From contig RWJK01001208.1 in the NCBI GenBank assembly GCA_004335835.1, positions 186,001 to 250,000 of the forward strand: DNA of 64,000 bases, written 5' to 3'. Numbering within the stretch: the first letter of the stretch is position 1; every line of letters starts with the position of its first letter. Source of the stretch: Scenedesmus sp. ARA3 (Eukaryota; Chlorophyta; Chlorophyceae; Sphaeropleales; Scenedesmaceae). The notes under the pieces are model-generated. The model worked only from the letters and a program-made list of their open reading frames with translations. It did no database searches and had not been told where the DNA came from. Of the stretch, positions 47,023-56,787 are shown in pieces. The position numbers and the translations under genes were made by a program.

Positions 47023-49901
47023 TCAAGCGAAGTGCTGCTGCTGCTGCTGTCAGGCAGGCTGTTGTAGTGCGGTGCTCGGAAGTGCTGCGAAGCTGACAGC
47101 AGCGGCCCCGCGCTGCTCTCCACCACCCACACGTCTAGGCTATGCCGCAGCGCTGCTGCACCCCCCGCACCCGCCAGCGCAGCAGCAGAGATGGCCGCAA
47201 GGCTGCCGGGCGCCGTGCCGACTGCTGCTGCTGCCTGCTGCAGCAGCGCGCGCGGCTGCTGCCAGCGCAGCTGCGTACCCTCGCGCCCCCAGCACCAAAC
47301 CTTCGGCTGGCTCATCTTGTTTGACATGATGGCATTCTGTGCTATGCCAGACAGCACGACTCCTGCTAGCCCATCAATACCCCAAAGAATCACCTGATCC
47401 TGGTAGCTCACCCCACTGCTGCTGCCAGCCGCCGCCGCTGCTGCTGCTGCTGCTTCAGTGCCGGACAGTGCTGCTGCCAGCGGCGGCTGACTAGGCAGAT
47501 CAGGCCCTACAAAGCTGCCTAACAGCCACAGCATGCCAGATGGATCTCTGGGAGGCTGCGGCTGCAGGGGCCTAGCCCAGCTGGCTAATAGCCCCGGCCT
47601 AACCCCTGAAACCTGAGGCCCCAGCCCAGGAGGCTCGATGACAAGGGTGAGGCAGAACTGCGACATCGCTGCTGCTGCAGCGGCGGCGGGTGCTGCAGCT
47701 TGAGGCTTGGCGGCAGGCGAGCCGGGCGCTGCTGCTGCTGCTGCTGCTGCTTTGCTGGCGGGAGTTGCGCTGCTGCTGCTGCTGCTGCTGCTGGCAGGTG
47801 GTGGTGGCAGGCTTGGAGCGATGTCAGCCATTACGACTTCCACAAAGATTCGGATGATGCCATCCACCCCGACAGTCATCAATGCTGGCTGGCCACGCGA
47901 CTGAGCATCAACATCAGCAACACCATTGCCGTCACTAACACCGCCGCTGCTGCTGCTGCTGCTCACCCCTGCTACACCATTACTCGCTGTGCTGCTGCCA
48001 CCCGCTGCCTCACCAGCAGCAGCATCTGCTGCTGCTGCTGCAGACGACCGCAGCGGTGCAGCAGCACTGCTGCTGCCGGCACCTGCTGCTGCATCGCTGC
48101 CGCCGCTGCTGCTGCTGGCACCGCAAGGCAAGGCCAGCGGGGGGCTCCACTGAATATGCAGCGCCTTCACTGGGTGCCGGATCACTTCGGCACCAACCCG
48201 GTAACCCCCTGGCGCCTTTGCATCTGCTGTGGGCCACCAAATGATTATGCGCTGTGCATTATCTAGCTGGACACTGGCACTAGGCCGCGGCGGTGAGCTG
48301 CCAGCAGCAATTAAGAAGTGTGCCGCCTCTGCATGAGCACGCCAGAGCTCTGTCACTAGCCAGCCGCTGCTGCTGCCGTGCTGCTGCTGCTGGTCAGGTT
48401 TGCTTGCGCTGGCGCCTGCTGCTGCTGCTGCTGCTGTGCCGGGCAGTCTGCTGCTGTTTGGCTGCGCCTGCAGCGCAGTGCAGAAGGGCAACACAACGCG
48501 CATGACATATGGCACAGCATGGCTTTCTGGTGAGTGTCAACGTTATCACACGTGGTTGGCCTTTTGAGCCGCAGTCAGCAGGTCATCCTCAAGGCGGCAC
48601 ACACCTCAACTGCTGCACCATGTTTCCCACCACTTTGTTTCCGGCCTCTAGTGCACAATTTGACAAAGCTGCTGCGTATCCCTCTCACCTGCTGCTGCTG
48701 CTGTTGTTGCTTGCGTTTGACTTGTAACATGATGATGTTGGCAGCTGCATCGCTCAGCAGCAGCCCTGCCGCATCATACGTCCACTGCATGCCTAGTACG
48801 CTTGCAGGAGCGCGGTAGCTGTGCACCGCCACAGCAGCTGTGCTGGGGTGGTGCAGCATCAGCTGCTGCTCCTGCTGCTGTATGGCTAGAGGATCACCAG
48901 CAGCAGCAGCAGCAGCTGCTGCGGCTGCAGCGGCAGCAGCTGTAGCAGGAGACCTCGGGCTTGCAGGAACTGCCATTCCAGGCAAGTGATGCTGCTGCGG
49001 GTGCTGCTGGTGGTAGTGCTGGTGCAGCACTGCCTGCTGCTGCTTTTGCTGTGCTGCTGTAGCTGACACAGCTGCTGTAGCAGCATGCGCTGCTGCTAGT
49101 GATGCCATGAAGGGAGCTAGGCTGATTATGCTGATGTCCTGCCTGCTTGCTGCCGCAAGCAAGTGGTGCGGGCCACCGCCCCACACCAGCTGCCGGATTG
49201 GCTCATCCCAGTGGCTTTCCGACTGGTTGATCAGCAGCACAGTTGTGAAAGCATTGCTGTCTGCGGGTGCTGCTGCGGCTGATGCTGTTGCGGCGCTTGC
49301 TGTGCTGTGGCCAGCATGTGTGGGGCTGCCTGGCGCATGTGCTGCTGCTGCATGGCTGCTGCTGGGCGGCTCAAAGGGCTGCAGTCGGCTGTCAGCCTGT
49401 ATGCAGATGGCGTGGCATGTGTGTATAGCATGACATGAGGTGGCAGCGATATGAGCAACAACAGCATCACTTGCATCTGTTGTCAACCAGCACAGTGAAG
49501 CAGGAGTTGCTGCGCCTTAGCAGCATAAGTATGGCCTGCAAAACGGGTGTCGTGCACTACTATACTAGCTGAGTTTCTTGGTGGGAGGGCCACATGCTAC
49601 TCAGAAGCAGGCAAATCCGGTTTGCAGTGGCACTGCTGTTGCACTGGCAAACTGCTGATGTTGGTTACAGACCACTCCCATACGCTCACGACAGTAATCA
49701 CTACATACGACTATCGTTAGTGCATTCCCTTGCCTGTTGCACGACGATCGTGCCTCCGTCCACAGCGTATGCACAGAACACGATGTTGGCCAAGCCATCG
49801 ACGTGAAAGCAGCAGAAGTTGCTGGTGCAGGGAGCATCTGATCTTTGCAGCACGCAAAGGGAACTCGGCTGCGCCTGATTGGTTGCTTGGCTGGTGATCA
49901 T
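33514..49901 (-). CDS. Rav1/DmX-like (rabconnectin-3 alpha) WD40 protein, about 3760 aa
   Basis: Eleven exons: 49709-49901, 48689-49509, 46815-48467, 45381-46613, 44822-45087, 40893-44485, 39849-40048, 39270-39375, 36164-38370, 34669-34911, 33514-34287; 11289 bases, all phases consistent. N-terminal WD40 repeats include PIRQLVWGGGPHHLL and VGVDGIIRIF. The Rav1 core follows: DAVFIWCAEG, SLAWLDTAGLPPLLAVGYA, WNTIACYQAG, LYHPEVLSLLLGQGRNEAA, LGAGFWLTQQSALRA, LLYAALGKKAVLQGLFRSS, KNAFHLLGQHRYSLAA and AFFVLAGSGWDA. C-terminal WD40 segments include LYASGSSTGRIYLWQFG and CVVSGSKDGSIAVVNAHTGS. These segments are characteristic of the RAVE/rabconnectin-3 large subunit, which promotes V1-V0 assembly of the V-ATPase in other eukaryotes. 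The protein is swollen by poly-Gln, Ala and Ser tracts relative to animal DMXL (about 3000 aa) or yeast Rav1. The N-terminal exon and its donor are the least certain part. Confidence 0.88.
34975..35945 (-). repeat. Eight tandem copies of the 5' edge of Rav1/DmX-like exon 10 with its acceptor
   Basis: The real exon ends (plus coordinate) at 34911 and starts with AAPKRLALHEAVATPHWGS. Copies of this edge and the preceding acceptor (cagctgcag) recur near 34982, 35118, 35230, 35362, 35484, 35612, 35741 and 35867, a period of about 112-136 bp. Each keeps most of AAPKRLALHEAVATPHWG, sometimes with Gly-Pro-Glu in another frame. None has a following donor, so they are acceptor-bearing decoys rather than complete exons. 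The array fills most of the intron between 34911 and 36164. Confidence 0.92.
38430..38435 (-). terminator. Candidate RNA polymerase III terminator for the tRNA pair
   Basis: Six A on the plus strand, T6 in the sense of the tRNAs, about 100 nt downstream of tRNA-Gln. It is the first good T-run seen after the pair. Confidence 0.4.
38537..38608 (-). tRNA. tRNA-Gln (CUG anticodon)
   Basis: 72 nt on the minus strand. The acceptor stem GGCTCTA pairs with TAGGGCC (one G-T). The anticodon arm is CTGGA / loop CTCTGAA / TCCAG, giving CTG (Gln). The D-arm has AGTGTAGTGGT (A-box like), and the T-arm has GTTCGAGCC (B-box like). No intron. It is embedded in an intron of the Rav1/DmX-like gene, same strand. 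Confidence 0.93.
38619..38692 (-). tRNA. tRNA-Val (AAC anticodon)
   Basis: 74 nt including the discriminator, minus strand. The acceptor stem GCACTCA pairs with TGGGTGC. The anticodon arm is TCTGT / loop CCAACAC / ACGGA, giving AAC (Val). The T-arm is GTCAG / TTCGAAC / CTGGC. The D-arm TGGTGTAGTTGGT is A-box like. It lies 10 nt upstream (in sense) of tRNA-Gln, suggesting a shared precursor. Confidence 0.93.
40121..40513 (-). repeat. Four copies of the 5' edge of Rav1/DmX-like exon 7 in its upstream intron
   Basis: The real exon (39849-40048) starts with LTWSKLRALGAGFWLTQQSAL. Copies are at about 40121-40158, 40220-40288, 40360-40402 and 40470-40513. The second copy covers the whole ALGAGFWLTQQSAL segment. 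Each retains the gtgagggctgca context, that is, the acceptor in antisense. Spacing is about 95-140 bp. Confidence 0.88.
42690..43422 (-). repeat. Four in-frame repeats of a Phe/Gly and acidic-Trp motif in the Rav1/DmX-like protein
   Basis: Within exon 40893-44485 the motif M-D/E-TGMLDM-S-AFGGFGFG, followed by DDDDWD, occurs four times (plus coordinates about 43331-43420, 43151-43237, 42924-43009 and 42702-42783), separated by Gln-rich linkers. The first copy is the most diverged (AAFGDFAGFGG). The repeats are coding and in frame, in a region predicted to be disordered. Confidence 0.88.
44724..44814. repeat. Thirty-unit CAG/CTG microsatellite at a donor site
   Basis: About 90 bp of uninterrupted GCA (plus strand), that is CTG in the sense of the Rav1/DmX-like gene, begin about eight bases inside the intron after the donor at 44821. 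It is the longest pure triplet run in the window. Confidence 0.95.
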
Positions 49902-50813
49902 TGTTCAGTGCTTGTGTTCTCTCATTGCAGCCTCTGTGATACAGCCTCTCGTTCAAGTCTTCCGAACTGACCAACCAAGTTTGGGAGGACATCTGCCTGT
50001 AGTATGCTGGTTTGGATGTTGTTGGCACCACACAGGGTCCAACTAGAACCGCCGGAGTTACACCTCAGTCAAACCCTGATAACATTCACCACATACAGGA
50101 TCACAACGGCAAGATGCCAGCCTGGATGCTGCTCAACGCGCATGAACAAGTGCAGCAATTCCAGCTGTCAACATGCTTGCTTCCAGCAGCAACAGTGAGG
50201 GCGTAGTCCAATGTTGCTGGCACGTCAGAGTAAGCTCACTAGCCAGCTGAGCGGGCAGCGTCAGGCATTGAGGCTGCAGGCCAGTAAGAGCTCACCAGGG
50301 AAAAGTCCCCTGACAACACTCATAGCTTCTCATCCGACGTAAATGAAGCACATTGTGGTGATATTGTTACCTTGTTGCGGCAAAGAGGCATGCGCAAGCG
50401 TAGCAGCGCCGTCTCGCTACAGAAGATGAATTCACGATTCTAACAGTTGCCGGTGGACTGTCATCGTGATCAAAGGTATCAAACTAAGGGACTCTGACGA
50501 AGCTGGCCAGCTTCTTCCGAGTCCCTCAGTTGATACCATTGATTACGGTTACAGTCCAACTGCTAGAGTCGTGAATGTATCGTCTGTCGCGAGACAGGCA
50601 CTGGCAACAACAGCACATACATTCACCACATTGTGCCTCCCTGGCACACAACCACACTTAGCCACTGCAACCAAAACAAACACTGCCTGTGGCTTCAGTT
50701 CTCGAGGGACTGTGAATAGCACTGGATCACGTGGTCACACACAGGCATGGGGGCAACACTGGCATAAAAAGCAGGGCCCGTGCCTGTGACAACATGTCAA
50801 GACCTGCAAAGGT
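49902..50813. other. Intergenic: Rav1/DmX-like 5' flank and ATP/ADP carrier 3' flank
   Basis: No coding exon supported. TTACA at 50549-50553 (TGTAA in sense) is a candidate 3' end signal for the carrier gene ending at 50814. A long hairpin at 50475-50537 is listed separately. Confidence 0.45.
50475..50537. repeat. 63-bp near-perfect foldback with almost no loop
   Basis: GGTATCAA at 50475 pairs with TTGATACC ending at 50537, GGGACTC pairs with GAGTCCC, and the centre GAAGCTGGCCAGCTTC is a perfect palindrome. The whole element folds into a stem of about 31 bp with a few mismatches and one bulge. It lies in the 3' flank of the ATP/ADP carrier gene. Confidence 0.85.
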
Positions 50814-53800
50814 TCAATACACATCAAAAGTAGTGTGCAGAGCTTCCTTTGCAAGCGCCATGCCCTTCATATCAGGCAGCGCATGGCCTGCCAATCCCTT
50901 CTGCTCTGCACCCTGCTGCTGCTGCTGCTGCTGCTGCTGCATTGCCTGCCAGTCCTTGCGCTCTGCAGCGCTGCCGTCATGCTCCTGCTGCTGCACGCCG
51001 CTGCTTGCACTTCCTCCGCTCACAGGAAGCCCCAGCTGCTGCTGCTGCTGCAGCCGCTGTTGCTGCTCCTGCTGCTCAATGACCCCGCTGCGCCTGCCTA
51101 TCACCGCTGCTTCCAACAGTTCTGGATCAGCAGCAAGGGCAAGGTACACACTCTCCCAGTACTCCGCATCACGCAGCATAGGGGGCTGCAGCAGGAGCGG
51201 GTGCGCCGTACGGCCTCCGCTCAAGCCAGCATAGCCACCACCATCACTGCTGCTGTAGCTGCTGCTGCTGCTGCGCTCATTCACATCACTGTCTGCTGCT
51301 GCTGCTGCTGCCGGCCCTGCTGGATGGCTGCCACACCAGCGCGAGGCAGCGGCAGCAGCAGCAGCCAGCTCACACGGCAGCGGCAGCCGCCACCCCTGGT
51401 ACTGCAGCAGCTGCTGCTGCCGCTGCCGCTGCTGCCGCCGCAGCCGCCGCACCTCGCGCTGCTGCTGCCAGTTGCGCTGCCAATACTCCAGCTGCCGCTG
51501 ACTCTGCTCACCAGCCTGCCCAGCACCTGCTGCTGCTGCTGCCGCTTGCTGCTGCTGCTGCTCGGCCTCTGCCTGCTGCTGCTGCTGTGCGGCAGCAGCG
51601 GCGTCTGCCTGTGCCTGCTGATCAGCGTGCTGCTGCATCTGTGTTGACAGCCGCAGCGTAGACTTGAGCCATGCAACACAAGCTGAAAAGAACAGCAGCG
51701 CCATAGCTGAGAGCGCTGCATTGATACTGCCTGCAGCCAGCAGCAGCACCTGCACCAGCCATCCTGCACCCGACTTTGCCACCTGCCCTCCTATCAAGTC
51801 TACTACTGCCTTGCTCGCCTTGCTCTCAGCAGGCTGCATTGTTTTGTACACCATCTCCTTAGTCGGCTGGAACAAGCTACTGCGGCAAGCTCCAGCAGCA
51901 ACACATGTGGCAAATCCTGCACTCAAGCCCAGGCCTGACAGCATCTCCGATGCAGCTTGCCCACCAGATGCGGCCGCAGCTGCAGCTGCAGCTGCACTCC
52001 AGCTGCTGCTGCTTGCTGCTGCGGGCCCTGCTGCCATGCCGGCAGCTGCTGCAGCTGCTGCTGCTGCTGCTGCTTGTGCCAGCAGGCAGCAGCCGAAGAA
52101 GGAGGAGCCCAGCAGCAGCATGATGCTGGGGCTGATCAGGGCAGCTCCCGACCATCCCAGGTGCTGCACAGCATTTCACAGTGAACGCACACACAGCACA
52201 ATACAAGCATGTTGTCAGGCACTGCCGGCAAGCAGTCAGCACCTGGTGTTGCAGCAACGTCCGAGTGTAGTGCTTGCCTTTGACATCAACCAAGCAACCA
52301 GCTGTTGCTGCAAGCTGTACACCACGGTCCATAGTGTATCACCCCAACCTCAGCACGGTCAGAACATGTGGACTGCAACACTCCCCAACGCACCTTGAAT
52401 ATCAGCTTCGAGGCTGTCATCAGCGCCAGTGCGCCCATGCCCACCAATCAGATGCTGTTCACCAGCTTCAAACTCACCTTGAATATGAGCTTTGAGGTTG
52501 CCATCAGGGCCAGTGTGCCCATGCCCACTGCGCTCTGCAGGTCTGCCAGCGCGCAGCAGTAGGCCGCTGAGTCGGCAGCAGCCAGCCGCAGCTGCAACCG
52601 CAGGCAGAGCATTACACACCGCAGGGCAGCGCACCACAAGCAGTGAGCAGGGACCATGCACCACAAAAGCACAAAAGTAAGCAACAGCCCTGGTTGCATT
52701 GATGCATGCTGGTGTGCTAGCTTGTCTGGCTGATGATAGCTGCGGACAAAAAACAGTGCCATTGACACCCTTCTTGCTGGCAGATACAGAGCCCTGATCC
52801 CATGCAGTTGTTGCGTGCTGGCGTGCTGGCTTGTCCAGCTGACACCTGCCAACCCAGTGACTGTCAGCACTCCTCAAGTTGCCTGCAACAAGTGCACACA
52901 CACAACTTGCAGGAAATTGGGACACCAGTGGGTTTGACACCAAAAAAGAGCCAAGCAGCAGACAGTGCAATGTATGACCTGTCACAGCCTGCTGTGCCGT
53001 GCAGGAACCCACCTGTGCCTTGAAAGCATACTCAAACAGCCGCAGTGCAATGCCAAAGCTCACGACCCAGGTGGTGAGCTCAGCAGCTTTAGGGTTCCTG
53101 CCAAGCACTGTCCAAGCCTCCTGCCAGGACGCCTTGGGTTTACTGCCCTTGGGTTTGGGCTGAGACCCTGCTGCCTCTGCTGCTGGGCTGCCGCTGCGGG
53201 GCGAGCTGCTGCTGCTGCTGTTGCTGTTGCTGGCCAACAGGCTGCCTGGACTGGAGCTCCTGCTGCTGCTGGCACTGCTGATAGGCTGCAGCGGCGGTGG
53301 CCGCCGCGGCTGCTGCGCTCTACTGTGCCTGTGGTGTGCATGCATAATGCCGCCACCAGCACTCGTAATGAAAGCAGGTGCTGCTGCAAGGGCTGGCTTC
53401 TGCTGCGGCCGCGCACCAGCAGCAGCTGCGGATTCAGCCACAGCAGCCTCTAGCTCTCCAGCATTTGGCTGCTGCTGCTGCTGCTGCTGTTGCTGCTGCT
53501 CTGTGCGCGGCGCGCTGCTGTTCTGCTTGTCCCTGCTGTGGTCGCTGCTGAGCCTGCCTGGCTTCAGGTAGCGCCTGTTGATGAGCGCCTTGCAGGCAAA
53601 CATGACTCCAGCCATCAGCAGCATGCACAGCACCAGCACCTGCAGCGCAGGACACAGGGCAAACATGCGGCACAAGCACGCGCACGTCTGGCACTTCGTC
53701 ACGCAGCTCTGTCACACCATTGCCATCTACAGTCAAACTTGGTCAATCGGTCGAACATCACCTTCTGTCACCTGCAGCACCGCGTCCATGCCATCCGGCC

Positions 53801-55970
53801 CTGGTTTGCCGCCAACTGCTCGGGTGTACTGCTTTGATCAACCTGCCGCTGCCACACACCTTGAGTGAGCCAGAAAACATGCATACTTTCGCGCGAGAAC
53901 CGCATGTTCCCTGTACTCCGCGCAGGCTGCTCTTGTGCACTACCGCCTCTTCACGGTCAGCACGGTCAAACTTTAACCCCCCCCCCACCCCACCTGCAGC
54001 ACCACACCCATGCCATCTGGCCCTGGCTTGCCGCCCACTGCGCGGTGCACCGCCTTTATGAACTTGCCGCTGCCCACCAGCCCCAGATTGGCCAGCAGCC
54101 CCAGCTGCGGGTACAGCACCTTGGCCTCCTCCATGGTGCACACCTCATCAGCAACAGTCCTGCAAGCAGCAATAGTTGGCAATAAGTGATGCCAACAGCA
54201 GTAACAGCAGCATCAAAGACAGCAGCCCTAGCTGCGGGTACAGCACCTTGGCTTCCGCCTTGGTGCACACCTCATCAGCAACAGTCCTGCAAGCAGGAAC
54301 ACATGTAGATTTCACACGCCAACAGCAATAGTAGCAGCATCGCCAAGGCGCCTACGACTCCTGCAAGCAGGCCGTCTGTTGTGGGTAATAAGTTGTGCTG
54401 TCTTCTGGCTGCCTTGCATGTCAACATCGTATTCCGAATCCACCTGTGCAGTCATGTTCAGTGGACTACGCCTGTTGCAGCAGCTGCTTGCTCACCAGAA
54501 CGCAAGCGTGATCATCACAGGCCCCCACAGGTCACCCGCCACATAAAACAGCGAGAACAGCCACTGCTGCAGCGCTGCCACTAGTCCTGCAAGCCCCTGG
54601 GGCAGCACAGACAGCCATGACAGCCACTGGCCAGTGCAGCTGTGCAGCGCTGGGGCCAGCGGGTACAGCACGAAGGCAAACAGTGCATAGAAGGCCAGGA
54701 AGGGCGCTGCTGTGGCAAAGTACAGGTGCTGCGGGGGCATGTGAGGCACCTGCAAGACAAGCGAGCAGCAACACCATATGTTACAGGCCATGTGTCGCAC
54801 AAGGAGTCAGCGTTGAACCCGCCGCTGCTGCTGCCTACAGCTGTGGTGTGAATGGCACAGTGCCACATCACCATGGTGCTGCAGGAGTGTCAAGTCTTAA
54901 GCCGGCCGATCCACAAAAGCAGCCGCAGGTTGCCTTGTGCTCAAGCACTTGGCTTGATAAACCCCACCTTGCTCCATCTCCGTGCTCTGGCGCTGTTTGC
55001 TGCTGTCATGCAAGCCCGCTGCTTTCCTGCAAGCAGTGGCCGCTGCACGCCGCTCACCAGAGTGAACCTGTAGAAGTTGAAGTAAGCCAGTGAGGCAGGC
55101 AGTGTGCCCAGTGTGGTGAGGAAGGGCAGCGCATCAGCACCCATCTCAATCACCACTATGCCATCCTTCAGGCTCTGCAGCTGCAGGTGCATACAAGGAC
55201 AGTTGAGCAGTTGAGTATTCAGCAAGGCCAGCAGAAACAGTGCAACGCAAGGGCAGCAGCAGCTGCTGGCTTGTTGGTCGGAGATGGAGATTGCTGGCAG
55301 GTGCTGGCAGGCTGCCGGTGTGCAGAGGCAGCTGCTTGCAGGAGGATACATGCGCTGCAGTTGCTGTTGCTCATCCACTGTGACCACAGCTAGTCAAAGC
55401 CGCAAGTGAGTTTTGCCTCCCAATACCTGCTGCAGCTTGCAACTGCTTGCTGCAGAGCTAGCACGAACCGATGCTGCAATAGTGCCTGCTCACCATAGTG
55501 AAGATGAAGGTGGCTGAAAAGAACAGCACCGACAGCGGTATAGCCTTGCGCCATGCCGAGCCAAACAGCATACGCAGCGGGTTGAGTTTACGCCAAGCAC
55601 TCTTTGGTCTACCGCCTGCGCTGAGTTCTGTTGTGCTGCTGCTTGCAGTTGGCACTGCTGCTGGCGGTTGCTGCTGCGTGCTTCTACTGTGCTGCGAGTC
55701 CCCATGCCACCTCCTGCTAGCTGAGGCAGCAACACAGCCAGATCCTTTGAGCCGTGCAAACAGAGCTGGACCGAGCGCCGGATGCCATGGATCATGTCGA
55801 GAGCAGCACCTGCTGCTGCTACTGCTGTTGAGCTGACGTGCAGCCGAGCCCACCGGCAGGAAGCATGTACTAAAGCGCAAACTTAGGTTTGGGAACTGTT
55901 TCGCTTGATGAAAGCTGTTTGTTGCCAGCAATCCACGGATGGCGGGCACATTCGGCCAAGACAAGGACAT
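50814..55970 (-). CDS. Plastid-type ATP/ADP carrier (TLC/NTT family), about 1034 aa
   Basis: Seven exons: 55494-55970, 55058-55174, 54496-54749, 53994-54159, 53013-53639, 52478-52591, 50814-52163; 3105 bases, phases consistent. The family exchanges cytosolic ATP for plastid ADP across the inner envelope. A Ser/Arg/Ala-rich leader of about 100 residues looks like a chloroplast transit peptide. TLC hallmarks follow: WRKAIPLSVLFFSATFIFTM, EMGADALPFLTTLGTLPASL, LFYVAGDLWGPVMITLAFW, EVCTMEEAKVLYPQLGLLAN and SLFQPTKEMVYKTMQPAESK. The protein is much longer than usual (about 600 aa): a Ser/Gln-rich insert of about 150 residues (exon 5) and a Gln-rich C-terminal extension of about 250 residues account for the excess. 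The inserts are CAG-driven, so transport activity could be retained. Exons 4 and 6 have partial intronic copies. Confidence 0.88.
52389..52443 (-). repeat. Intronic copy of the 3' edge of ATP/ADP carrier exon 6
   Basis: On the minus strand it reads VGMGALALMTASLKLIFK-like codons, against VGMGTLALMATSKLIFK in the exon at 52478-52591, followed by a gtgcgt donor. It is about 35 bp downstream of the real donor. Confidence 0.8.
53765..53850 (-). repeat. Intronic copy of the 3' edge of ATP/ADP carrier exon 4
   Basis: It matches the end of exon 53994-54159 (SGKFIKAVHRAVGGKPGPDG region), with indels that break the frame. It lies in the intron downstream of exon 4, about 140 bp past the donor. Confidence 0.8.
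54222..54289 (-). repeat. Intronic copy of the 5' edge of ATP/ADP carrier exon 4
   Basis: It reads TVADEVCTKAEAKVLYPQLG on the minus strand, against TVADEVCTMEEAKVLYPQLG in the exon, and keeps the acceptor (cttgcag). It is about 60 bp upstream of the real acceptor, so exon 4 has edge copies on both flanks. Confidence 0.88.
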
Positions 55971-56600
55971 TGTCAACCAGCACCACGATTCATCGCAGCG
56001 TCTCGAGCTCTTCCACTACTGTACTTGAGGACTGGTTGATGTCAGGTCCACACGCTTGAGAACACGGCTACTCACGGAAAACAGTCGGAACGTCACGACT
56101 GCGAACCCCTTGGTGCGGAAAAGTGATCCAACGCAGACAATAGTTCGTTTAAGCACAACTACAACATCCCTGCACACCAGGGATGCACGTGATGGTAGTA
56201 GTTGTCCTGTCACACCCTGCTGGCGAAACCCTAGCAGCTTGCAGGTGATCTTTGCATCGACTGGACAGCAAGACTGCATCCAATCAACACACTGATGACT
56301 CAGAGTGACCGCAGGGGACTGCGGACTGCCTGTCATGCAGCTGCAGCTCAGCACCAGCGTGTGTACAGTACAGGCGGTACGGTGGTGCAACAGCTTTGCA
56401 CTATAGGGGGCAGCGAGTTGAGCCTCACAGCAGTTCAGGCACTTAGATGTCCTGTCCATGCTACACAGGGTGTCTGTCATTCCGGAATGGTTGCTGTCGC
56501 TGCAGCTGGCAACAGGGCTTGCCATATGGGGCTGCAGCCAGCTGGCTGCGCGCATGGGGACAGCTGCAGCCGCTGCTGTGTGCTCAAGGCCAGAGGGCCG
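55971..56600. other. Intergenic, ATP/ADP carrier 5' flank
   Basis: No coding exon recognised. It should contain the carrier promoter and the 3' flank of the LRR gene that ends near 56601. Confidence 0.4.
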
Positions 56601-56619
56601 TCATGCATCCCACCCTGGC

Positions 56620-56678
<59 letters not shown>

Positions 56679-56728
56679 NNNNNNNNNNNNNNNNNNNNNN
56701 NNNNNNNNNNNNNNNNNNNNNNNNNNNN

Positions 56729-56787
<59 letters not shown>

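Noticed and set aside
56621..56787. Poly-Asp/His/Ser tract as a metal-binding domain
   Set aside because: All frames of the ATC repeat give homopolymers, the tract contains a gap, and the length is unknown.
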